7,404 nucleotides of DNA from an uncultured Clostridia bacterium (GTDB lineage Bacteria > Bacillota > Clostridia > UBA1381): NCBI GenBank assembly GCA_934486495.1, contig CAKSPW010000090.1, positions 1-7,404 of the forward strand, read 5' to 3'. The position numbers and the translations under genes were made by a program. Below are positions 1-5,665 of this stretch, in pieces. A model generated the notes under the pieces. The model worked only from the letters and a program-made list of their open reading frames with translations, did no database searches and was not told the origin of the DNA. The stretch's first letter is position 1; the number at the start of each line of letters is the position of its first letter.

Positions 1-77
1 GGATTCGAACCCACGAGCCGCTTGCGCGACTACCTGATTTCGAGTCAGGGCCGTTATGACCACTTCGATACCTGTCC
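1..77 (-). tRNA. tRNA-Ser (anticodon CGA), 3' end cut by window edge
   Basis: Read on the minus strand, the gene begins with acceptor strand GGACAGG at 77-71. It then shows a D-arm, an anticodon stem CCTGA/TCAGG closing the loop CTCGAAA, and the anticodon CGA (plus-strand 40-42), which reads the serine codon UCG. A long class II variable arm, typical of tRNA-Ser, pairs AGTCGC with GCGGCT (plus-strand 16-31) around a GCAA tetraloop. The T-arm GTGGG-TTCGAAT is present, but the window ends inside its 3' strand. The last T-stem bases, the 3' acceptor strand, the discriminator and CCA therefore lie outside. Confidence 0.96.
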
Positions 78-134
78 ATATTAAGTTTTAGGATTTCGGA
101 TAGCTACATCACAGCCGATTTACCGTCAATCCGC

Positions 135-164
135 AGTCGTATGCGATTTTGACAAGTCATATGC
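135..164. repeat. Short direct repeat in the tRNA-Ser leader
   Basis: Two 10-nt copies, AGTCGTATGC (135-144) and AGTCATATGC (155-164), differ by one base and are spaced exactly 20 nt apart. They lie between the tRNA-Ser promoter and the mature tRNA, so they would be in the transcribed leader. A 20-nt period is about two helical turns, which could suit a DNA-binding protein. No other evidence supports a function. Confidence 0.4.
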
Positions 165-197
165 AATACCAACCAATCAAAACAGCTTACTCATAAA

Positions 198-226
198 ATT
201 ATATCACAATAATCCGGATTTGTCAA
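198..226 (-). promoter_or_regulatory. Perfect-consensus sigma-70/SigA promoter for tRNA-Ser
   Basis: On the minus strand, TTGACA (226-221) is followed by a 17-nt spacer and TATAAT (203-198). The -10 is preceded by TGA, giving an extended -10 (TGnTATAAT). Transcription should start near 191 and run through a leader of about 114 nt into the tRNA-Ser gene at 77. The region upstream of the -35 is A/T-rich. No other gene lies between this promoter and the tRNA. Confidence 0.88.
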
Positions 227-295
227 GTATCTAACGACAAATTTTAATGTAATATAAAATATTAACAAATACAAAACGTCAACACGTTGCTATTT

Positions 296-304
296 TGGTA
301 CAAT
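296..304 (+). promoter_or_regulatory. Possible extended -10 element reading toward the 348-451 repeat
   Basis: TGGTACAAT matches the extended -10 pattern TGnTAnAAT with one departure from TATAAT. No credible -35 lies 16-18 nt upstream. If active, the transcript would start near 311 and run through the inverted-repeat element and then antisense to the acyl carrier protein gene. This rests on one short motif in A/T-rich DNA. Confidence 0.25.
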
Positions 305-347
305 ACGTGCAAAAACGGCAGCATTACAATTGTTTTTATTCATGCAA

Positions 348-451
348 GGCAAGCTTTGGCTGTCTGAGCATAAAGTTTTATTCCGGATAAAAATCCGCAG
401 CGTTTATATGCCGAGATGCTAAGCATAGCTTTTTTTACAGCCAAGCCTGCC
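348..451. repeat. Nested inverted-repeat element, possible structured RNA or palindromic repeat
   Basis: The gene-free stretch 227-480 holds one clear structure. The left arm at 348-363 (GGCAAGCTTTGGCTGT) is complementary to the right arm at 437-451 (ACAGCCAAGCCTGCC), apart from one mismatch or wobble and one bulged base. Inside lie GCATAAA (368-374) against TTTATATGC (403-411, 2-nt bulge), and inside that the hairpin CGGAT-AAAA-ATCCG (384-397). A further small hairpin ATGC-TAA-GCAT sits at 416-426. Neither strand has a T-run directly after the outer stem, so it is not a standard intrinsic terminator. It could be a structured 3' UTR of the ligase-ACP operon, a separate small RNA, or a REP-like repeat. 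The strand is unresolved. Confidence 0.55.
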
Positions 452-480
452 GATACATAAAATTTGCCGTATTGCGTTTG

Positions 481-711
481 TTATTTAACCTTCTTTTCCA
501 GATAATCCGCAGCGTCTTTAAGCGTTACAAGCTTTTTTATATCTTTTTCGGGTATTTCTATATCAAATTCGTCCTCAAACGCAACTATAATATTAATAAT
601 GTCAAACGAATTAAGACCGAGGTCGGCAATAAGCTTTGAGTCGGGAGTTACATCACCTATATCGACCACACTTTTTAAAATTGAAACAACTTTATCATAC
701 ATTTTTTTCAT
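481..711 (-). CDS. Stand-alone acyl carrier protein
   Basis: This 76-residue acidic protein has the size and four-helix pattern of an acyl carrier protein, which carries acyl groups as thioesters on a 4'-phosphopantetheine arm in the cytoplasm. The attachment serine is Ser35 in the motif LGLNSFD. Most fatty-acid-synthesis ACPs have DSLD there, so Asp is replaced by Asn and Leu by Phe. This suggests a specialised carrier rather than the housekeeping AcpP. The gene begins 9 nt after the stop of the acyl ligase gene and is surely co-transcribed with it, so the ligase is the likely loading enzyme. The start is ambiguous: GAGAGG lies only 2 nt before ATG 711 but 11 nt before an in-frame ATG at 702. 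The 702 start would give MYDKVVSIL, closer to usual ACP N-termini. No acyltransferase or thioesterase is nearby. Confidence 0.93.
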   Translation of the reverse strand: MKKMYDKVVSILKSVVDIGDVTPDSKLIADLGLNSFDIINIIVAFEDEFDIEIPEKDIKKLVTLKDAADYLEKKVK

Positions 712-720
712 ATCCTCTCA

Positions 721-2292
721 TTAATGATTTTGACGTTTAATTTTCTTTGTTGTTGTTTTTTCAAATTCTTCGTTTCTGAATTTAACCTTTGCTATTTGCT
801 TATAAAGCGGAAGTGTTTTATTAAGCTCTGTAATTTTATCTTCAATTCCGCTTCTGTTTTCCGCATAGATTTCGGCTGTTATAAATCCGTTTTCTTCAAA
901 AACAATAACCTCGTCAACGTTTTCGATAAGCACAATAAGAGCCTCAAGCTCCTCAGGGCTAACGTTTTTGCCGTTTGGAAGAATGATAAGATTTTTCTTT
1001 CTGCCGGTGATGTAAAGAAAGTTTTGCTCATCAAAATATCCCAAGTCGCCGGTTTTGAACCAATCGCCGTCAAATGCGCGTGACGTTTCCACATCGTCTT
1101 TGAAATAACCTTTTGTTACGATTGCGCCTTTTATATAAATTTCACCTATTCCGTTTTCGTCTTTATCGGCTATTTTAACCTCACATTCGGGAACTACGCA
1201 GCCGACGCTCGGAAAGTTTTCGTGCTTGTTTCTTGTTGTCGCAACGATAGGCGAGCATTCGGTAATTCCGTATCCGTTTATCATTTTTATTCCGAAAGCG
1301 CCTATACCGTCTATTAATTCGCTGCTTATTGCCGCACCGCCCGATATAAGCATTTCAAGGTTTCCGCCGAGACCGTCAATGACTGATTTAAACAGTTTTT
1401 TTCTAAGGTCGATACCTAATTTAAGCAAAATGTTGCTGAATTTTACAAGTGTGCGCAGGGCTTTGTCTTTGTTTTGCTTTTTGGCGCTTTCCCATATATT
1501 TTTATAAAGCACCTCAATAATCAGCGGAACAACCGAAAGATGTCTCGGCTTTGCTATCTCAATATCACGTTTTAGATATTTAAGGCTTTGGTTTATAAAA
1601 ACAGGATACCCCAAAAGCAGCTGACACAGCACTCCTGCCATCATGCCGAATGTGTGATGAAGCGGCAGAAGTAAAATTGTACCGTTCGGAACAAATAAAT
1701 TACTGCAGCTGTCCGCAGCGTCACGAGCCAAATTTCCGTGAGTGAGCATAACGCCCTTGCTTATGCCTGTTGTCCCTGAAGTATACACAATTGCCGCCAA
1801 GTCGTCGGGATTAATTTCCGTATCGCCGAATTCTTCAAACGGCAAATCCGAAAACTCGCTCATGCACACGGTTTTTATTTCAGCAGGGAGGTCAGCCTCT
1901 TTTATTTCATCGCTGTAATTTTCAGAATAAAAAACAACCTTGCACTCCGCTCTTTTTATAAGCGCTCCGGCTTCTGTGCCGCCAAGCTCCTTATCAATCG
2001 GGACAATGACATTTGCGCTGCATACCGCTGCAAAATACGACAGAATCCATTCATAGCTGTTTTCGCCGTAAACGGCAATATTATTTCCTTTGCAGCCGAT
2101 TGACTGAAGATATGACGACAGCTTTTTCGTATCTTTTGCGAAATCCGCATATGTTATCTCGGTTATCACTGCCTTTCTGTCAGCAAACCAAAATGCCTTG
2201 TTTTTAGCGTATTTCCCCTCGGAAAGCGTAATTAAATCCTTAAGCGTTTTAATGTTTTCCACTTTATAAAGCGGATAATCGACGTTTTTCAA
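721..2292 (-). CDS. AMP-forming long-chain fatty acyl-CoA (or acyl-ACP) synthetase
   Basis: This enzyme of the ANL superfamily activates a carboxylic acid with ATP to an acyl-adenylate, then passes the acyl group to a thiol (CoA or a carrier-protein arm). Counting from the TTG start (523 residues), the phosphate-binding loop YTSGTTGISKG is at 170-180, HHTFG at 212-216, the acyl-binding/adenine motif YGITE at 341-345, TGD at 414-416 and the hinge motif GRKKN at 430-434. The C-terminal catalytic lysine is probably K517 in TTTKKIKR, where the usual preceding Gly is Lys. The LISGGAA and GRKKN contexts resemble bacterial long-chain (FadD/FACS-type) enzymes. The frame is open to ATG 2400. However, that stretch contains a perfect promoter, and the DNA before 2400 reads CCTCCTTC, with no ribosome site. 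TTG at 2292 has GGTG 5 nt upstream and yields MKNVDYPLYKVE, a family-like N-terminus. With ACP next door, acyl-ACP synthetase activity is plausible but inferred. Confidence 0.93.
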   Translation of the reverse strand: MKNVDYPLYKVENIKTLKDLITLSEGKYAKNKAFWFADRKAVITEITYADFAKDTKKLSSYLQSIGCKGNNIAVYGENSYEWILSYFAAVCSANVIVPIDKELGGTEAGALIKRAECKVVFYSENYSDEIKEADLPAEIKTVCMSEFSDLPFEEFGDTEINPDDLAAIVYTSGTTGISKGVMLTHGNLARDAADSCSNLFVPNGTILLLPLHHTFGMMAGVLCQLLLGYPVFINQSLKYLKRDIEIAKPRHLSVVPLIIEVLYKNIWESAKKQNKDKALRTLVKFSNILLKLGIDLRKKLFKSVIDGLGGNLEMLISGGAAISSELIDGIGAFGIKMINGYGITECSPIVATTRNKHENFPSVGCVVPECEVKIADKDENGIGEIYIKGAIVTKGYFKDDVETSRAFDGDWFKTGDLGYFDEQNFLYITGRKKNLIILPNGKNVSPEELEALIVLIENVDEVIVFEENGFITAEIYAENRSGIEDKITELNKTLPLYKQIAKVKFRNEEFEKTTTKKIKRQNH

Positions 2293-2325
2293 TATAACAC
2301 CACATTTCTTATAGCTTTTTCTGTA

Positions 2326-2354
2326 ATTATACCAAATAATCGGTTCAATGTCAA
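2326..2354 (-). promoter_or_regulatory. Perfect-consensus SigA promoter for the ligase-ACP operon
   Basis: On the minus strand, TTGACA (2354-2349), a 17-nt spacer and TATAAT (2331-2326) match the consensus at all twelve bases. Transcription would start near 2319, giving a leader of about 27 nt to the TTG start at 2292. The element lies inside the open frame that reaches ATG 2400, so mRNA made here could not encode the longer protein. A/T-rich DNA upstream of the -35 may act as an UP element. Confidence 0.85.
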
Positions 2355-2462
2355 CAAATTTATGAGTTTTTATTAATATTTTAGATGCATCAGTCATCAT
2401 GAAGGAGGATAAGTTAAATTTATATTTTAATTAAAGTTTTTATGAACATTATAAAAATTCTA

Positions 2463-2491
2463 TTGTAGTTTTTAGATGAATATGATATAAT
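2463..2491 (+). promoter_or_regulatory. Promoter of the four-gene ABC exporter operon
   Basis: TTGTAG (2463-2468), a 17-nt spacer and TATAAT (2486-2491) form a SigA-type promoter. The -10 is preceded by TGA, an extended -10 that would compensate for the weak -35. Transcription would start near 2498, about 29 nt before the ATPase start codon. It fires away from the ligase promoter, whose -35 is roughly 110 nt to the left, so the two operons are divergent and could share regulation. Confidence 0.75.
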
Positions 2492-2513
2492 GAATCTAAT
2501 TTATTACGGTTTG

Positions 2514-2518
2514 GGAGG
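2514..2518 (+). promoter_or_regulatory. Ribosome binding site that fixes the TTG start of the ATPase
   Basis: GGAGG sits 8 nt before the TTG at 2527, the ideal spacing. No in-frame ATG or GTG lies near it, and the GTG at 2522 is out of frame, so TTG is the start codon. Confidence 0.85.
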
Positions 2519-2526
2519 AAAGTGTT

Positions 2527-3540
2527 TTGGATAATCTCGAAGAAAAAGTGCTTGAAGTCACTAATTTGTGTAAAAATTACGGCGGAAAAAAAGCGCTTGA
2601 TAATGTAACTTTTTCTGTAAACAAAGGCGATGTTGTCGGATTTTTGGGGCCTAACGGCGCAGGTAAATCGACAGCGATGAATATTATAACGGGCTATTTG
2701 TCGCCGAGCGGCGGAAGTGTAAAGGTTTGCGGTGCGGATACGCTTGAAAATCCTGTCGAAGCGAAGAAAAAAATCGGATATTTACCCGAAATCCCTCCGC
2801 TTTATCAGGATATGACCGTGCTTGAATATCTTGAATTTGTATATGAACTGAAAAAATGCAGACTTGACAAAAAGCAGCACATTTTAGAGTGCATGGCGCT
2901 TGTTAAAATAACTCATGTTGCAAACAGACTGATTAAAAATCTTTCAAAGGGGTATAAGCAAAGAGTCGGCATGGCGCAGGCGCTTATCGGCAATCCGGAA
3001 ATACTTATACTCGACGAGCCGACTGTCGGACTTGATCCAAAGCAGATAAATGAAATGCGTGAGGTTATAAGAATAGTCGGCAGGGAGCATACGGTTATAA
3101 TAAGCACGCATATTCTCCAGGAGGTTACGGCGGTATGCAATAAGGTTGTTATAATCAGCGGCGGAAAGGTCAGAGTGTGCGATTTTATAGATAATCTTGA
3201 GAAAAACGATGAAAATAAAATTAAAATTGTCACATCGGGCGGTGCGGACGCATCATTTATTTTTGATGAGCTCGACTGTGAGTATGAAGCAAAACCGAAC
3301 GGGGAGTATACGGTTGTTTCAAAAAGTGATATAAGAGCGGATATATTCGGTGCGTTTGCAAGAAACAACATTGCCATAATCGAGCTTACTCCGCTTACGA
3401 GAACGATAGAGGATGTGTTTAGAGATTATACGGACGAATCGTTTGTATCTAAAACGCAAGAGAATGATGAAGCGGCTGAAAAAGATGTGATTGACAGCGA
3501 AGAACATATTACGGAAGAAAACGAAAAGGAGATTGATTAA
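2527..3540 (+). CDS. ABC transporter ATP-binding protein, GldA/ABC-2 type
   Basis: This is the cytoplasmic motor of an ABC-2 type exporter, coupling ATP hydrolysis to the permease encoded next. All nucleotide-binding motifs are intact: Walker A GPNGAGKST (41-49), a Q-loop position occupied by Glu88 in GYLPE, signature LSKGYKQR (139-146), Walker B ILILDEP with catalytic Glu164, D-loop GLDP (168-171) and switch His195. YLPE in place of a Q-loop Gln is, as I recall, common in GldA-like and related ABC-2 ATPases. After about residue 220 comes an accessory domain of the type seen in these exporters. It is followed by a tail from about 308 that is strongly acidic, rich in Glu and Asp, and probably disordered. 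At 337 residues it is longer than a minimal ATPase subunit because of this tail. Translation starts at TTG 2527, and the stop lies 1 nt before the permease GTG. Confidence 0.94.
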   Translation: MDNLEEKVLEVTNLCKNYGGKKALDNVTFSVNKGDVVGFLGPNGAGKSTAMNIITGYLSPSGGSVKVCGADTLENPVEAKKKIGYLPEIPPLYQDMTVLEYLEFVYELKKCRLDKKQHILECMALVKITHVANRLIKNLSKGYKQRVGMAQALIGNPEILILDEPTVGLDPKQINEMREVIRIVGREHTVIISTHILQEVTAVCNKVVIISGGKVRVCDFIDNLEKNDENKIKIVTSGGADASFIFDELDCEYEAKPNGEYTVVSKSDIRADIFGAFARNNIAIIELTPLTRTIEDVFRDYTDESFVSKTQENDEAAEKDVIDSEEHITEENEKEID

Positions 3541-3541
3541 A

Positions 3542-4246
3542 GTGAAGGCAATACTAAAAAAAGAATTAAGAAGCTATTTTCTGTCCCCTATCGGATATGT
3601 TTTCATGGGAGTGTACATATTTCTAAGTGCATTTTTCTTTATAAACGGCTCGGTGGCGTACGGCTCGGCAAATGTAAAGGCACTTTTTTCTAACGTCAAC
3701 GTGATATTCCTTTTCTTGATTTCCATGCTTACGATGAAGTCGTTTTCAGAGGAAAAGAACAAGAAAACGGAACAGCTTTTGCTTACCGCTCCTGTTAAGC
3801 TTTGGGAAATAGTACTCGGTAAATATTTTGCGGCTCTTTGCGTATTTTTGATAACGCTTGCGGTGTCGCTCGTAATGCCTGCCGTTTTGTTTATATTCGG
3901 CGACCCTCCGATAGGTGAGTGCATAGGCGGATATATAGGTTTTATTTTGCTGTGGGCGTCGCTTATAGCGGTTGGCGTATTTATCTCGGCACTTACCGAA
4001 AGTCAGGTAATATCGGCAATTTATACGTTTGCCGTTTTGCTGATACTAAACTATTTCGGCTTGATAGCAACTAAAATATCAAACGGCGTAATAAGCAAGA
4101 TTTTCTCCTCGCTTGCGGTGTTTGACCGCTTTAATGATTTCTCCGCCGGTCTTTTGAACATTACAAATATAGTTTTCTATTTAAGCTTTATATTTGTTTT
4201 TCTGTTTTTGACCGTAAAGGTTATCGAGAGAAAAAGATACGCTTGA
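3542..4246 (+). CDS. ABC-2 type permease, GldF-like
   Basis: This 234-residue integral membrane protein is the channel-forming partner of the preceding ATPase. About six hydrophobic helices are visible, near residues 14-34, 50-65, 95-119, 130-151, 155-177 and 207-226. A short N-terminal amphipathic stretch (KAILKKELRSYF) and the basic C-terminal end (ERKRYA) should lie in the cytoplasm. The cytoplasmic segment SFSEEKNKKTEQLLLTAPV (67-85) after the second helix is characteristic of ABC-2/GldF permeases and probably contacts the ATPase. The open frame extends upstream to 3491 inside the ATPase gene. I chose GTG 3542 because AAGGAG (3526-3531) lies 10 nt before it and the product then starts like other family members. 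Size and helix count suggest it works as a homodimer. Confidence 0.92.
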   Translation: MKAILKKELRSYFLSPIGYVFMGVYIFLSAFFFINGSVAYGSANVKALFSNVNVIFLFLISMLTMKSFSEEKNKKTEQLLLTAPVKLWEIVLGKYFAALCVFLITLAVSLVMPAVLFIFGDPPIGECIGGYIGFILLWASLIAVGVFISALTESQVISAIYTFAVLLILNYFGLIATKISNGVISKIFSSLAVFDRFNDFSAGLLNITNIVFYLSFIFVFLFLTVKVIERKRYA

Positions 4247-4261
4247 CAGGAGGAGAAAGTG

Positions 4262-5665
4262 ATGAAGAATAAACTCAAAATAAATGCCGCAATAACGACG
4301 GCGGCGGTGCTTATATGCGTTGTGCTTATAAATCTTGTTCTCGGTGTTATATCGAGCAAAAAGCCGCTGAAGATTGACCTTACCCGTGAAAGGGTTTACG
4401 AATTTTCAAATCAGACAAAGGATCTGATGAAAAATCTTAAAACGGATGTTGATGTATATGCGCTGATTCCCGAGGACGCATCCGGCGATTACGTTAATAT
4501 GATTAGGGAGTATCTTTCAAAATACAAGTCACTTTCGGATAAATTTCATGTTACGTATATCGACCCGTACAGCGATCCGAGCTTTGTCAAAAAGTATGAA
4601 ACGGGCGGACAGGCTGTTGATATGGGCAGCGTTATCGCAACGTGCGGTGATAATTATAAGGTAATATCGTTTGACAGCTTGTATTCGCAAAACAGTTATA
4701 CAAATTCCGTTTCGATTGATATGGAGAAAAAGCTGACAGCTGCACTTTTAAATATTACGGGAAGCGGAAAGAGCGTTAAAATATACTTTACAGAGGGTCA
4801 CGATGAGTATTCATGTCCGAATATGAGAGAGCAGTTTGAGGAAGAGGGCTACAAATGCGATGACATTAATTTGATGACGAGTGATATTCCGGACGATGCG
4901 TCCGTATTGGTTATTGCAGCTCCGTCAAGAGATTTTGAAAGTGCGGAGATTGAAAGACTTGACGCTTTTTCGGATAACGGCGGTCAAATGATGATAATTG
5001 CCCAGCCGGGTAAGGATATTCCGTCTGCACTTTCGGGGTATATGGCAGATTGGGGAATAACAGTCAATAATGACTACGTGATTGAAACCGACAACGACTA
5101 TATTATAAAATCATCCTTCGGTGCAATTCAAACGTCGGTTTTGGTTGAAAACGATATAACAAACAGCCTTATTTCGCAAAAGCTCAGCTATGTGACACCG
5201 GCATCACGCAGTATAACGGTTAAGGAAAATAACGTGTATCATACAACAATAATGCCGCTTTTGGAGTCATCAAAAAAATCGTTTGCAAGGGTTGACCTTA
5301 CAAATAAATCCTCCGAAAAAACAGACGGCGATACGGACGGACCGTTTACGGTTTCCGCTATTGCCACAAAGAGCAATGAAAACAACAGATCAAGAATGTT
5401 TGTGCTCGGCTCGCTTTATTCGGTTGAGATGGACGGTATTTTAAAATCGAGCAGCTACGCAAACGGCGATTTCCTGCTAAATACCGTATCATACATGACC
5501 GATAATGCAGGCTCACTCGATATTCACGCAAAACAGATTACCCCCGATATGCTTAAGATTTCGCAGTCGGGTGCAACACTCGTTACAATACTTATTCTCT
5601 TTGTGCTTCCGATTGTGATAATCGGTATAGGAATATTTGTATGGTGGCGCAGGAGGTACTTATAA
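4262..5665 (+). CDS. GldG-like ABC transporter auxiliary protein
   Basis: The protein (467 residues) has an N-terminal membrane helix (about 9-31), a large extracytoplasmic domain, and a second helix near the C-terminus (about 438-460) ending in the cytoplasmic anchor WWRRRYL. The segment DLTRERVYEFSNQT (39-52) just after the first helix and FTEGHDE (176-182) match the conserved start and the GHGE-type motif of the GldG/ABC_transp_aux family. These proteins accompany GldA/GldF exporters, first known from Bacteroidetes gliding motility. Homologues in other bacteria have no settled role and may bind substrate or link the exporter to the envelope. AGGAGG (4248-4253) favours ATG 4262 (8 nt) over the in-frame GTG 4259. 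It follows the permease by 15 nt and overlaps the next gene by 1 nt. There is no sign of damage. Confidence 0.9.
   Translation: MKNKLKINAAITTAAVLICVVLINLVLGVISSKKPLKIDLTRERVYEFSNQTKDLMKNLKTDVDVYALIPEDASGDYVNMIREYLSKYKSLSDKFHVTYIDPYSDPSFVKKYETGGQAVDMGSVIATCGDNYKVISFDSLYSQNSYTNSVSIDMEKKLTAALLNITGSGKSVKIYFTEGHDEYSCPNMREQFEEEGYKCDDINLMTSDIPDDASVLVIAAPSRDFESAEIERLDAFSDNGGQMMIIAQPGKDIPSALSGYMADWGITVNNDYVIETDNDYIIKSSFGAIQTSVLVENDITNSLISQKLSYVTPASRSITVKENNVYHTTIMPLLESSKKSFARVDLTNKSSEKTDGDTDGPFTVSAIATKSNENNRSRMFVLGSLYSVEMDGILKSSSYANGDFLLNTVSYMTDNAGSLDIHAKQITPDMLKISQSGATLVTILILFVLPIVIIGIGIFVWWRRRYL

Noticed and set aside
342..422. Plus-strand 26-codon open frame starting MQGKLWLSEHKV
   Set aside because: It has no ribosome binding site and its bases are accounted for by the nested inverted repeat.
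2399..2434. Plus-strand 11-codon frame MKEDKLNLYFN and the AGGAGG at 2404-2409
   Set aside because: The AGGAGG lies inside that frame rather than before it, and no start codon follows at usable spacing.
2913..3377. Minus-strand 154-codon open frame opposite the ATPase gene
   Set aside because: It is a shadow of a clearly assigned ABC ATPase frame, with no ribosome site and no recognisable domain.
4754..4771. TGSGKS in the GldG-like protein, resembling part of a Walker A motif
   Set aside because: It lacks the full GxxxxGK[ST] pattern and lies just before the family's GHGE-type motif in an extracytoplasmic domain, so ATP binding is not expected.
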